A DNA stretch of 64,000 nucleotides, taken from positions 434,001 to 498,000 of the forward strand of contig JAHLKF010000006.1 of assembly GCA_025558075.1 (NCBI GenBank), in the 5' to 3' direction. Within the stretch, counting starts at the first letter, position 1. Each line of letters starts with the position of its first letter. Below are positions 1 through 9,891 of this stretch, piece after piece. The position numbers and the translations under genes are program-made. The notes under the pieces are model-generated. The model was not told where the DNA came from, did no database searches, and saw only the letters and a list, made by a program, of their open reading frames with translations. This DNA comes from Gaertneriomyces semiglobifer. Taxonomy: Eukaryota > Chytridiomycota > Chytridiomycetes > Spizellomycetales > Spizellomycetaceae.

Positions 1-319
1 GGCTTCATAACTGTAAGAAAGTAGTTAGGAATCGTGGCACGCGATGGCAACCCTCATGCATGGAATACGTACAATCACCGCACTATCAATACGACCCGGA
101 ATTGATCCTTCGATTCCGCCAGATTCGCATGTTTCCATACGGCTTTTTCGAACGCTCGCCGCGGCCGACATCTCATGACAGCCTTGAAACAGCACGGTTA
201 GCAATGTTATCTGGATCGAAGTGCTGATGACATTTGCCGACTTTGGGAAAACGCCGCTGCCTCTTAGCCACACTTTCGTAACGCGCAACTGACTTGGGCA
301 AAACTTGGTGAATAACGGT

Positions 320-404
320 GTGCAGGTGAGAGCCTCGAACGATTCTTCCTCGTTATCGGCGTCCTTGTACGAAAATCGTCCAACGCTCCTGATCTTACCT
401 GCAC
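320..404. repeat. Hairpin element, copy A (degenerate)
   Basis: Starts GTGCAGGTGAGAGCCTCGAA and ends with the near inverse ...TTACCTGCAC. The arms are imperfect, so this copy is more decayed than the other two. Downstream flank (ACCAACTCCTCGC) resembles the flank of copy C, so the repeat is larger than the hairpin itself. Confidence 0.65.
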
Positions 405-489
405 ACCAACTCCTCGCTAGTTTCGTGGATCCATTCGACCTTTTTAACATAACTCAGCGCCCGCCTGCAATGCCTTCGCTTCGCCGATT

Positions 490-563
490 GTGCAGGTAGG
501 AGGCTCAAACGATCTTTTTCGTTATCCAGCTCCGTTGTAAAGAAGATCGTTTGAGCCTCCTAC
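490..563. repeat. Hairpin element, copy B
   Basis: Arms GTGCAGGTAGGAGGCTCAAA... and ...TTTGAGCCTCCTAC are inverted repeats of about 23-25 nt separated by a loop of about 30 nt. The arm sequence GAGGCTCAAACGAT is shared with copy C. The downstream flank differs from A and C in the first bases but then carries similar words (TTCGCAAGG, GTGGAACCAAGTCCACCC). Confidence 0.7.
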
Positions 564-821
564 GCGCCTTCTCGTTCGCAAGGTTTGTGGAACCAAGTCC
601 ACCCTCTTCCATATCGCCACGCCCCCAGCAACCGCCCCGCAGTAATACCACCTGTTGATCTGGCAGTAACGCAGTAGGAAAGCAACGTCGACTAAAACAC
701 CTTGATTCGCGGGGTGGCCCACCGCAATAGCTTCGCCTTGAATTCTTAGACGCCACGAGAATCTACACCTCCGCCTTGAATTCTTTCAGCGCCGCAGGCC
801 TCGCTCTGTTTATTTCCATCT

Positions 822-841
822 TTCCCTCAATCCGATCTTTC
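822..841. repeat. 20-nt repeat, copy 1
   Basis: TTCCCTCAATCCGATCTTTC occurs here and again at 1680-1699, each followed by a CTTATCCGC word. Preceding sequences in both places contain related GTGAGTA(A/G)GAC words, which suggests two decayed copies of a repeat several hundred bases long. Confidence 0.6.
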
Positions 842-1679
842 TCTTATCCGCACCGTGGAAAAAATCCGCTTTTGAACGGCCTTATGAGTTCACTGCGGCG
901 CTGTCCGCATTCGTAACCTCTTCCAAATGCTAAAAATTTGATCTCAAAATCTGTGTCTGTAGCACCTCCAAGGTTTTTCTGTAGCGAGCCACTCTCCGCA
1001 TCAGTGAAAAAGCACCTACTACTTGTTTTGTCTGCTGCACGGTGAGTAAGACCCGTATTCTCACAAAAGTAAGGTCATTGGGAAATCCGGGTGTCAATGA
1101 CACCCACATCCACGTGGGACTGTGCGACCGTGACTCTCATCTCATTCACCAAAGACTTGTAGCAGTGATGCTTTTTACCTCTACGGCCATCAACCGATCT
1201 TTTTTTCGTCCGTAACGTGAAAGTCGGGGCGTTTTGACGGGCACCAATGGAGCCGTGTTGTCGTACGTCCAGGCCAACCCCCGCGCGTAAACCAGGTGAA
1301 AATATGGCCATAACAAACTTATCGCACCAGGTTCGTTCGGAAACGGTCCTCTCTGGGAGGCGAACATCCAAGACACTGTGCAAAATGCTCCAGAAGCACA
1401 GGCCAGGGAGCACTCCTCCGTGCAGTTTTCGTTTTCGACGTTTACGCGGTTACCCGCGATTAGTATGCTTGGCCTGTCGAATGCGTACGGGCTTCCATTG
1501 GAAGCTTTGCTTTTCGAAGTCGGCGTTCTTCGGAAGCATTAACGGTCCAAAGCTTTCTCTTATACCGAACTTGTACTCCTCATTCCTCATCCGTGAAAAT
1601 ACAGTAATACTTGTTTTTGGGTTTGTTGACCGTGAGTAGGACAGTATTATCGCCGGTATCTGAAGGTTTCACCTCTACC

Positions 1680-1699
1680 TTCCCTCAATCCGATCTTTC
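1680..1699. repeat. 20-nt repeat, copy 2
   Basis: Exact second occurrence of the repeat at 822-841, followed within a few bases by CACTTATCCGCG. It supports an old duplication inside the left flank. Confidence 0.6.
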
Positions 1700-1919
1700 G
1701 CACTTATCCGCGTTTTGAGGGTATCGATGGGTCGTATATTCTCGTGGGTCCACGCCGGTATGGTATGGGCGTCACAACCTGCTAGGCTTCGGCGTCGGTT
1801 CACGAACCGTGTTTCCCCCCCTCTCTGCGAGATTTCATCTACGCCCCTTGTACACCACAATGAGCGTACTCGCGTGTCGCATTCGTATGGCTTCAGCCAC
1901 GCTTTTTGTTTGTTCCATG

Positions 1920-2000
1920 GTGCAGGTAAGAGGCTCAAACGATTTTTCTACGGTATAAGTTTCCTTGTAAGAAAGATCGTTTGAGCCTCTTTACCTGCAC
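1920..2000. repeat. Hairpin element, copy C (best preserved)
   Basis: Two arms of about 26-27 nt, GTGCAGGTAAGAGGCTCAAA... and ...GAGCCTCTTTACCTGCAC, are inverted repeats with a single one-base indel, around a loop of about 28 nt. Transcribed from either strand it would fold into a strong stem. No coding capacity. Shape and size would fit a tiny fold-back or MITE-like element. Confidence 0.75.
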
Positions 2001-2905
2001 ACCAACTTCTTCGCAATCCAGTCGACCCGTTGAAATAGCGTAGCGCTGTCATTAAAATGCCCCAGTTTGATCTGACAAATAACACAGTTCGGGATCGCGG
2101 GCATCGTCCCACGTCGCAACCTCGATCTCCACCGCGACAAAAACACGCTGATTCGAAAACGGTGCACCACACCATCGAGGATCGGGACGCACAACTTGGC
2201 CGGGTGGCCCTTTGGCTGAAACCGTCGCCATACCTTCCGCCTGGGAAATCTGGTCCGCTTTCGTAAAGGCGACATGATCGTATATTCGCCCCCCAAGATA
2301 AGCCCCGCGCATGGGCTAAGAGAAAACCATGTCGTAGTAGCGATGGCCTGGCCTGTAAGGAGTCAAAGTGGTGTGGAAGCTTCGTGCGTGAGGATTGCAT
2401 GCCAAGTGGGCAGGTTCGTTAAGTGATGTGCTGGGCACAATAATGTATGTTCACGGGGTAAGACCAGCACGGCCTGGCCCCAAGCCGTTTGAGTTTTCGG
2501 TTGCTTGATGCGGAATGAATACGCTAGGCCTCGGGCGAAGGTATGGGAGTAACATCTTGAATGCGTAATAAGCTTGGCGCAGTAATGGTGTCGGTAAGAA
2601 CTTCGCGGCGCCGGGTAAGTGCCCAGAAGGCGACAAGAGCTATTGTAACATGTAAAAAACACAAGGTGGTTGTGAACGTCGAGGCGGAGTCGTCTAGCAA
2701 GAGCACGATGTTTTCCTCATACCACAGTGCTCGGCGAATTACGTTTTCTCACTCGAAGGATGGTTTCATCACCGTTTTTCTCTTTCAATTCTTTCTGCGC
2801 TCTACAACCCCCGCGCGAGATGACCGCTTAATTAGCAAGTACTGAAATTTGAAGAGAAATATTCATTAAAAGCGTACCACAACCACCTGACCTCGCCAAA
2901 TTTTT

Positions 2906-3010
2906 GAACAAGGTACCAAAACCACGGGGACTCTACTTTCTCGTCTCTTCGTTTTCTTTTCCTTGGCGGTTGCGATCATCCCCAGTCCCCGTGGTTGTGG
3001 TACCTTGTTC
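2906..3010. repeat. 27-nt inverted repeat with 51-nt spacer
   Basis: Left arm 2906-2932 begins GAACAAGGTACCAAAACC; right arm 2984-3010 is its reverse complement with one mismatch. The arms contain a KpnI-type palindrome GGTACC. The sequence is unrelated to the GTGCAGG hairpins, so it is a second kind of fold-back structure. Confidence 0.75.
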
Positions 3011-4255
3011 ACGAAACCCCTCTTGAAGCGTAAACTGACCTCCCAAAGAACGTCCGACCTCCAGGAATACCGGACATCTCTTAGCATATTCCCGAAACCT
3101 CAAAGAGAACTGACCAACACATCAGTCTTTCACGGGCGAAGAAACATAGATACGCTTTTCATACTCGGTACTCAACGGTTTGGGTTCCATGTTTTTTCCC
3201 ACGAGAAAGTATTCCATAAATGGTCGGTTGGGTGACGGGGGGTTCAATAACCGCGCACGCTGTTCAAATTGCTTTCTTCTTGACGCAGCAAAATCTCTGT
3301 CTTTTTCATTCTTTGACTTTGTTTCTTCGTCTTTACAAAACCTCCCGCGTGAGATTGACACTTTGTTAGTACTGACATACATCAATCAATATCGACATAT
3401 GCGAATGACTTACATGTACGGTTTTAACGCAACCACCACCTCATTGACTGCCAACTTTCAGCGTCTACCCTCAAATTTATTCTCAACTGTTCGTTCTTTT
3501 CGTTCTTCAGACTTCACGCTTGTTATGAACCCCCGTTAAACCGTCTGTGAGAGACGTACTTGAATAAACATAAATGATGGGGTTAAAGACAAAAGTGTCA
3601 AATAAACAAAAGTGTCAAAAGGAGAGAGTGACAAGCAAAGCAGAGAGTGACAGGTCTGAGAGAGCGACAGAGTTCTCACCCCCGATTCGTTTATTCACCA
3701 ACCGTCCCTTTATAACTTCACAACCCCGCTACTTAACTCTCCACAACCCCACCCACCGGTACCTGTCGAACCCCCGTCCCTGTCCCTTCCGACATAATTG
3801 ACAGATTGACAGATTGACTTAACCTGTCACTTACATATATACACGGACCTGCACACCTTACCAAACAGCTTTTCAAATATGATAGATCTCACCGGAAAAA
3901 CCAAATTATGTTAACGTTAGTTCCTCAAAAACAAAAACCGTCATTTTGATCAAGTCGATCCAAAACAGAGACAGTGAGAAAGTCGAGAAACGACAGAAAA
4001 AGTGAGCAACGATAGAAATAGAAGAAATCCGGGACCTGCCGCGGACAACGGTATATATAATATAACCCTCACAAAAAACCCTCACAAAACACCAACGCCC
4101 CACCACAAGAAAAAAAAACAAAAAAAAGAACACAAAACTAACAAAAACAATAAAAAGGAAACCCCAACAGAGTAAAAGCACAGCTTAACCCCCAACCCAT
4201 CATCGAACCACAATAACCCCCCACCCCCCATAAATCACAAAACTTTGAATTTCTC

Positions 4256-4300
4256 ACCGTCCACCAGCCAACGCAATTTCTACCGTCCACCAGCCAACGC
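4256..4300. repeat. Short tandem duplication over a stop codon
   Basis: The 19-nt word ACCGTCCACCAGCCAACGC occurs at 4256-4274 and 4282-4300, a period of 26. On the minus strand this duplicates the last codons of the GATA-factor gene together with its TAG stop, so a second, out-of-use copy of the C-terminal codons sits in the 3' untranslated region. Confidence 0.8.
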
Positions 4301-6481
4301 CATGAGTCCCATCACACCCCTCGCCTCATCATCATCCAGTCTCTCGAAGGTGGTCATCAACGACGTGGGTGGGGCAGTGGTAGAACCACCCGGTTGCATC
4401 GTCGGTTGTTGCATCTGCGCCCCCTTCGTCGATTGCATCGTCGTGGTTGTCGTCGACACCATCGTCGTACGCGTGTCATCAAACGATTGAATACTGGGTA
4501 ACGACATCTTGGGATGCGTACCACCTCGCTTGCCATACCCCCTATCTTTCCCTTGCTGTACCTGTACTTGTTGTATCTGTAGTACTTGCTGTACTTGCGG
4601 TTGCGGTTGTTTGTGTTGTTGATACACCACATCCACATCCTCCTCCCGTCTGCCTTCCTTCCCACCCTCTCCCTCGTCCATATCCATACTATCACTCAAA
4701 GTTTGGTCCGGCCGCACCGCCACACCTTCATCACTACTACCATCACTACCACAATTGGCACTACTGCCTTCTAACAACATCCTTAGCCTCAATATCTCAT
4801 TCTCAATCTCTTTCCGAGTTTTCAACGTCGTGGTAGTAGTAGCAGTTGTCGTAGTTAATGCATCAGGTTTAGTTTGTGGTACCAGTACTGATCCACGATC
4901 CATCATCGAAGCATGTGTCGATTGTTGCATAGTCATCTGCATCGACATGGCCATGTGATGCATCCCGACACCACTCGTAACAGCACCAGGAGTAGGAGTA
5001 TTACCACCCATAGCAACCGGTAACGGTAACGTGATCATCGGTCGTCTTTGTAACCCCTGCATATGCTGTTGTTGTTGCATGACATGATGATGATGGTGAA
5101 GATGCGGATGCGGATGCAAAGCAGCAGATCCCGACATCCCACCACCAACACCATTCACACCAGTAAGAGCACCAGCACCACCATCCACACCACCGCCCAT
5201 ACTCAAATTCATACTCGGCAGAATCGACTTCAAAGGCGGCAACACCACTCCCGTCCCATTCGCACACCCCTGATGATGCGAATGCTGATGCTGATGCTGC
5301 TTTCCATTACCAGTATTGACCAACGACATATCGGCACCTTCAACCTCCTTGACCCTCTTTCGTCGCTTGATAACGTTGCGTTTCATGGTCACCGGCCGAC
5401 TCATCCCGTGCAGCTTGTAGTACAACCCGCAGGCGTTGCAGATAGGGTTTCCCTTTGTATCGCGTCGCCAGAGGGGCGTATAAGTTGTTGAGCAATTGAT
5501 GCATTGCATCGAGTCGCGCGTGGAGAGTGCATTGGTTAATGGAGTAGTCGATGCATGCGTGGTTGTAGTGCTGGTGGTGGGAGGGGATGGAGCGGGTGTC
5601 AGTGTGGATGCTGAACGTACAGTCGTAGGTTGTTTGAATGCAGAGGGAGTAGGAGGGTAGGTGATGGGGTACGCTTGGTCTTGCAAGTGGGAAGGGGTGG
5701 TCGGTGGTCCGCTAGGGGTAGTAGGCGAGACAGTGTCATCGTCGCACGGCGGTGTAGGTGGTATCCCGGTGGGTATTAAAGACACTTTTGCCAAAGAGGC
5801 GGGAGGCAATGGGAGGGTGGTTGAGAGTGCGTTGACTTGTTCGGGTATGGCGATACTAGCAAATACTTCTTGCTGCTGTTGTTGTTGTTGTTGTTGTTGA
5901 TTGGGTAAAGCAGCAGGCGTTGCTGCCGTTGGTGCAGCAGTGGTACTTGCTTTTTTGGCCCTCCTCTGCTTCAACCAAGTGGGCCTGTAGGTATTTCTCG
6001 CCTTGAGGTAGAGACCGCAGGCATTGCAAATGATCTCGCCCTTGGGACCTCTTCTCCAGAGGGGAGTGGAGGTGGTACCGCAGTTGGCACACTTGTTGAG
6101 CGGTTTGACGGGTTTGTTGGAAGAAGGCAGTGGGACCTGATGATGATGATGATGCTGTAGTTGTTGCAGGACTTGTTGCTGTTGTTGCTGTAATTGCTGC
6201 AGGTGCTGGAGCTGCTGCAAGTGTCCGATTGAGAACTGGGCCAGTGAATGATTGGCCGTTGCAGAAAGGGACGGACTCGATGGTAATGGTAATGATGATG
6301 TGACAGTATTTGCGGTAGAAGGAGCTGTACCAGGTAATACACATGCAGCCGCAGCCGTCAAGGTATTACCAGTAGAAGACTGTTGATCCAAGCCAAACGG
6401 CTTCATGGGCGCGAGACGGTACCCATATTTCCGTTCATAGATGGCCGGATTGACGGCTGTTTTCTTATGCTGGTGATACAT
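4280..6481 (-). CDS. Two-finger GATA transcription factor (SRE/Fep1-like fingers)
   Basis: A single-exon gene of 733 codons. It carries two GATA zinc fingers of the C-x2-C-x17-C-x2-C type: finger 1 at about residues 131-155 ([14 protein letters not shown] ... [11 protein letters not shown]) and finger 2 at 327-351 ([14 protein letters not shown] ... [12 protein letters not shown]), the second followed by a basic tail (about 367-378). The finger sequences are closest to fungal siderophore/iron regulators (SRE, Urbs1, Fep1), which bind GATA boxes and repress iron uptake when iron is plentiful. Those proteins have a four-cysteine iron-sensing region between the fingers; here the 170-residue linker has only one cysteine (about residue 246), so iron control is doubtful. 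Glutamine tracts, histidine runs and a short C-terminal coiled coil ([13 protein letters not shown]) are visible. The ATG at 6481 is the first in frame. Confidence 0.88.
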   Translation of the reverse strand: MYHQHKKTAVNPAIYERKYGYRLAPMKPFGLDQQSSTGNTLTAAAACVLPGTAPSTANTVTSSLPLPSSPSLSATANHSLAQFSIGHLQQLQHLQQLQQQQQQVLQQLQHHHHHQVPLPSSNKPVKPLNKCANCGTTSTPLWRRGPKGEIICNACGLYLKARNTYRPTWLKQRRAKKASTTAAPTAATPAALPNQQQQQQQQQQEVFASIAIPEQVNALSTTLPLPPASLAKVSLIPTGIPPTPPCDDDTVSPTTPSGPPTTPSHLQDQAYPITYPPTPSAFKQPTTVRSASTLTPAPSPPTTSTTTTHASTTPLTNALSTRDSMQCINCSTTYTPLWRRDTKGNPICNACGLYYKLHGMSRPVTMKRNVIKRRKRVKEVEGADMSLVNTGNGKQHQHQHSHHQGCANGTGVVLPPLKSILPSMNLSMGGGVDGGAGALTGVNGVGGGMSGSAALHPHPHLHHHHHVMQQQQHMQGLQRRPMITLPLPVAMGGNTPTPGAVTSGVGMHHMAMSMQMTMQQSTHASMMDRGSVLVPQTKPDALTTTTATTTTTLKTRKEIENEILRLRMLLEGSSANCGSDGSSDEGVAVRPDQTLSDSMDMDEGEGGKEGRREEDVDVVYQQHKQPQPQVQQVLQIQQVQVQQGKDRGYGKRGGTHPKMSLPSIQSFDDTRTTMVSTTTTTMQSTKGAQMQQPTMQPGGSTTAPPTSLMTTFERLDDDEARGVMGLMALAGGR

Positions 6482-7320
6482 TGTGTGTTATTATGAATAT
6501 TCCCCAACCTTGCCAATATCTCTTGTTTCTCTTACCTCGCCTTCGCCATCGACGGACATTGCCGATGTCATATTGACCATTCTCTATGCGTTGGTTGTTG
6601 TTTCCTTGTTGGTTAGTAGTCGGTGGTTCCTTGTTGGTTGTCGGCGGTCAGTAGGTAGCCGTTAGCACCAGTACTAGCAGTGCGTTAGTGGCAGTAAACG
6701 TAAGATCACTGACACTCTACTAGTACTACTAGTAATAAGTATAAGTATATAAATCACTGATAATCTAACATCCCCTGCGAAGAAGGATAGATCATCGAGA
6801 GATATTATGATTATTGTCCGTTGTTGTTGTTGCTGTGTCCGCAGCGTCTGGAGCTCCGCCTGAGTGCATGCAATGCGTCTTGCTTCGTAGTACCACACTC
6901 TCTCAATTGTCAATTGTCAATTCCTGCTCTGTCGATCTGCTCTGCTCTCTGCTTGCCCCTCTCTCTCGATCTGATCTCTCTCTCTCTTCCAATTCCCTCT
7001 CACAAATTCATGTTCACTCTTCCGTCTCATCACAACACTCAATCACAACAACACAAATCAAACAACAAACCAAAAGGAATCAGCGGGTCGAATTCAAATT
7101 GCAGCGCGTATGAGTGAGTGACTTATGAAGTGAGTACTCATTATTAGTACTAGTTATGAAGTGGAGTGAGTATCAGTCATTGAATATAAATTGAAGTGAG
7201 AGTGAGAGTGAACTGATGAGTGATGGGCACTTTGCAAGCCATGAATTCACATCTTACTCACTCCGCTTACATAATTACAAAAATGACGCGTTTGTTGTTT
7301 GTTGGGCTTATCTTTTTTTT

Positions 7321-7346
7321 TTGATTTTGATTTTGATTTTGATTTT
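7321..7346. repeat. TTGATT hexanucleotide microsatellite
   Basis: Four consecutive TTGATT units directly after a run of nine T residues. Simple-sequence DNA without coding content. Confidence 0.85.
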
Positions 7347-7522
7347 CTTTGAAATTTGCCCCATCGGTTTGCGGTGCAACAAACTTGACTTGATCACTTG
7401 ATCTCGCCATATCATCGGGGATGTGCGGGGTAAATAGTATTTGTGCTTACGTATTATGCGATAAGATGGGGCGCATCGCCCGCACCCAGTTAGGGCCAAG
7501 GACTTTATTTCGTGGATATGTG

Positions 7523-7580
7523 GGTCATGTGTAACGTCATGTGCAGTGTCATGTGTAGTGTCATGTGTAGGGTCATGTGA
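7523..7580. repeat. 10-bp minisatellite, GTCATGTGTA type
   Basis: About six units of the form GTCATGTG(T/C)A in direct repeat with small changes (GGTCATGTGT AACGTCATGT GCAGTGTCAT ...). Located just downstream of the DUF155 gene's stop codon. Confidence 0.8.
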
Positions 7581-7639
7581 GCAAGGAGGAGCATGTGACA
7601 TTGACTATGGCATTCGCAGCAGGGACACTCACAACCCGA

Positions 7640-9466
7640 CTAATCTTCGAGACCGGCTTTGAGTCTGAGCATCTTGACCCACACCTCCCCCGCCCCCACA
7701 ATCACCGCCATCACAATCAACACAATAATAATCCACGTAATATACGCTGCCTCATTACTATTCATATGCGCCGTCAACGTCCCCAGTAAATCACTCACAA
7801 TCTGCACTCTCGAATTCAACAGTTTAGCCCGCTGACTGATCTCCAAATACCCCCGTATGGCATTATACAGTCCCTCCAATTCAGGCTCACTCCAAAACAA
7901 CTCGGGCGTATCCAACACATTCGAAATCAAATTCACATCCACTCGCAGTCGAAACAACTTGCCCACAATCTTCATCACATCCCGTCGTGTCATGTGGATA
8001 TCCCCATACCGCGCCATCATACGGGGAAGGTCGATACACCCCTCGATCGTCCCGTCCATCACGTTCTCGAAATATGCGAGTTTCACACTCTGGCCAATCC
8101 CATGACTGATCGTCAGTTTCATCAGACTGTTGCCGCTTTTAAGTGTGATCATGTCGTTGTAGATCCGTTGGCTGCCGTTGGATGAGTATTGGAAATGAAA
8201 GTCTTCGGATTCGCGTACTGTCGGGGGGAGGATGTGGATGGCGAACGGTTGGATGAGTCCCAGGTACGCGTGTTCGGCGGGTTGAGAGAGGTTCCAGAAC
8301 ACGATCACTCCATAATCAAAAATAAAGATATCCGATCGTGTCGTCGTCGTTACGATCGTGCTCGTGTTGTGATCATCCACGTTTCGATGTGCATCCACGT
8401 TCCGATGTACGTCACCATGCACTTTCATATTCTCCGCCCCCAACTTCATCCCCCCCTCATACCACACATACAAACACTCATCATACATTTTAGGATTCAC
8501 ACCCTGCTCCCTCCTCAAAAACTTGGCCAGATCGCGTAACTTGTATCCCTCTGCCACGCAGTAACTCGTTACCCTAGGTAAACGTGTTTGCGTCCTCACT
8601 TCTTTGGATAACATCTCGGCCTCTGTCTGGCCTTTATTGGTTTCTTCTTCCCGCTCACGATCGCGCGTGAGGTCGGTGAGGAGACCGTCGACTTGGACTT
8701 GGTCGTCGTCGTCTATTACGACTGTGGGTGTCATCGGTGGTTGTTGGTGTGTAAGGGTGTCATCGTACCATCCACGCGTCTGTACCTGCAACTGCTGCTG
8801 TTGGTTTTGCAACTGTTGTTGATTTTGGTTTTGTTGTTGTTGTTGTTGCAATTGTTGTTGGTCTTCATCAGGAAACAACACCAGTTTCTGTGTAGTCTTC
8901 GTCGTCCGCTGGGGTGCAAACTGTCTAGGATGAATCGCACGTGACGATCTCCTATTCGGTTGATTCAATCTCTGCTGTGTCTGTGTCTGTGTCTGTCCAC
9001 TACCACTATTGTTATTGGTACGAGATGGTAGCGTCGGGTTGGGCGGGAACGAGAGACCGTAAGGCGATAACCCCGTCGTACGCGGGAAAGAGTCCACATA
9101 AGGGTTATGTTCGAGATCTGTGGGTTGATGCTGATGCAGGGTTTGGTGGAGTGTAATGGGGGGAGATGGGATGGAGGGGTGCGAGAGTGTGAGGGGGTCT
9201 CTGTTAATGTTACTGTTGATGAGAGTGTTGGTGAGGGTGGTACTCTCTCTGTTGGTATTATTCGTTTCTTCGATCTCTCGGTCTCGGTGTCGGTGACTGT
9301 GATGGGTGTGAGGAAACGAGATATGGGATGTCGGACGGGGTCGTGCCTGCTGTTGCTGCTGCTGTCCCTGTTGTTGTTGAGCTTGTTGAGCCTGCTGTTG
9401 ACTCTGTTGAGCCGTGCCATACGTGCGGTCCGGCGAATGTGGCATGTCTGTATAATGTACACACAC
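7640..9466 (-). CDS. DUF155 / RMD1-family tail-anchored protein
   Basis: A single-exon frame of 608 codons. Residues about 295-560 match the DUF155 (RMD1/RMND1/Sif2-3) family: RVTSYCVAEGYKLRDLAKFL at the start, then FDYGVIVFWNLS, the SHGIGQSVKLAYFE region, a helix with RLRVDVNL, and ELFWSEPELEGLY. A final hydrophobic helix (AYITWIIIVLIVMAVIVGAG) fits the single C-terminal membrane anchor of the family. Mitochondrial members (RMND1) support mitochondrial translation; the yeast paralogues Rmd1 and Rmd8 are poorly understood. The first 290 residues are disordered, rich in Q, N, T and P, with polyQ encoded mainly by CAA. The start is uncertain: the ATG at 9466 and one at 9445 (MPHSPDR) are both usable. 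Confidence 0.85.
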   Translation of the reverse strand: MCVHYTDMPHSPDRTYGTAQQSQQQAQQAQQQQGQQQQQQARPRPTSHISFPHTHHSHRHRDREIEETNNTNRESTTLTNTLINSNINRDPLTLSHPSIPSPPITLHQTLHQHQPTDLEHNPYVDSFPRTTGLSPYGLSFPPNPTLPSRTNNNSGSGQTQTQTQQRLNQPNRRSSRAIHPRQFAPQRTTKTTQKLVLFPDEDQQQLQQQQQQNQNQQQLQNQQQQLQVQTRGWYDDTLTHQQPPMTPTVVIDDDDQVQVDGLLTDLTRDREREEETNKGQTEAEMLSKEVRTQTRLPRVTSYCVAEGYKLRDLAKFLRREQGVNPKMYDECLYVWYEGGMKLGAENMKVHGDVHRNVDAHRNVDDHNTSTIVTTTTRSDIFIFDYGVIVFWNLSQPAEHAYLGLIQPFAIHILPPTVRESEDFHFQYSSNGSQRIYNDMITLKSGNSLMKLTISHGIGQSVKLAYFENVMDGTIEGCIDLPRMMARYGDIHMTRRDVMKIVGKLFRLRVDVNLISNVLDTPELFWSEPELEGLYNAIRGYLEISQRAKLLNSRVQIVSDLLGTLTAHMNSNEAAYITWIIIVLIVMAVIVGAGEVWVKMLRLKAGLED

Positions 9467-9891
9467 AATAATCCTTCAGAAAGTATGTGTGTGTGTGTGT
9501 TGACTGTTCAACTGGTGCAAGAACAGTTCTGCGAATTGCGAAAGACTACTCTTCAATTCATTGTATTATGTGTATTGATAAGTGGGCTGTGTGTACGGTT
9601 TGGTTATCGCTTAACGTGTGATATTATGGGGAATGAAGTTAAAGTGTCACCCTTTCATCGGCGTTAAAGAAATAACGATATGCATTGAAACATGAATTAT
9701 AAATTGAATGAATGGTGAAAGATCCTCGTTCACTCAGAGAAACCGTGCTCTTCGTTGTGTCTATCCACTATTGCCGGAGTTCTCCGCCATCACACACACA
9801 GAGGGACAGTAAGCGAGAGACGGTAGAGACACACCAGACAGACAGAGTGAGACAGAGAGACAAAGAATAACCCACACACAAAAACATCCTT
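9467..9891. other. Intergenic region, CFAP161 to DUF155 gene
   Basis: No gene supported. It includes a short GT repeat near 9480-9500 and should hold the promoter of the DUF155 gene and the 3' end of CFAP161, both on the minus strand. Confidence 0.55.

Larger units (their letters stand above)
1..4279. other. Gene-free, repeat-bearing left flank
   Basis: I find no supported gene in this stretch. The open frames are short, mutually overlapping on both strands and resemble no family known to me. Two of the longer minus-strand frames (25-450 and 1948-2400) share a short peptide only because both read through copies of the same repeat. The sequence contains decayed repeats: three hairpin elements (320-404, 490-563, 1920-2000), a 20-nt exact repeat (822-841 and 1680-1699), a weaker direct repeat (about 2790-2850 versus 3310-3380, sharing a core of the form ACAAcCcCCCGCG.GAGAT), and an inverted repeat at 2906-3010. 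From about 3570 to 4170 the sequence is A-rich and of low complexity. It reads as an old repeat-rich, possibly heterochromatic segment. Confidence 0.6.
6482..7639. other. Intergenic region upstream of the GATA factor
   Basis: No gene supported. It lies between the GATA factor start and the end of the DUF155 gene, both on the minus strand, so its left part should hold the GATA-factor promoter. It contains pyrimidine-rich stretches (about 6940-7010), a run of TTGATT units and a 10-bp minisatellite, listed separately. Confidence 0.6.

Noticed and set aside
1948..2400. 150-codon minus-strand frame in the left flank
   Set aside because: It runs through a hairpin repeat and two other open frames overlap it; composition is not protein-like.
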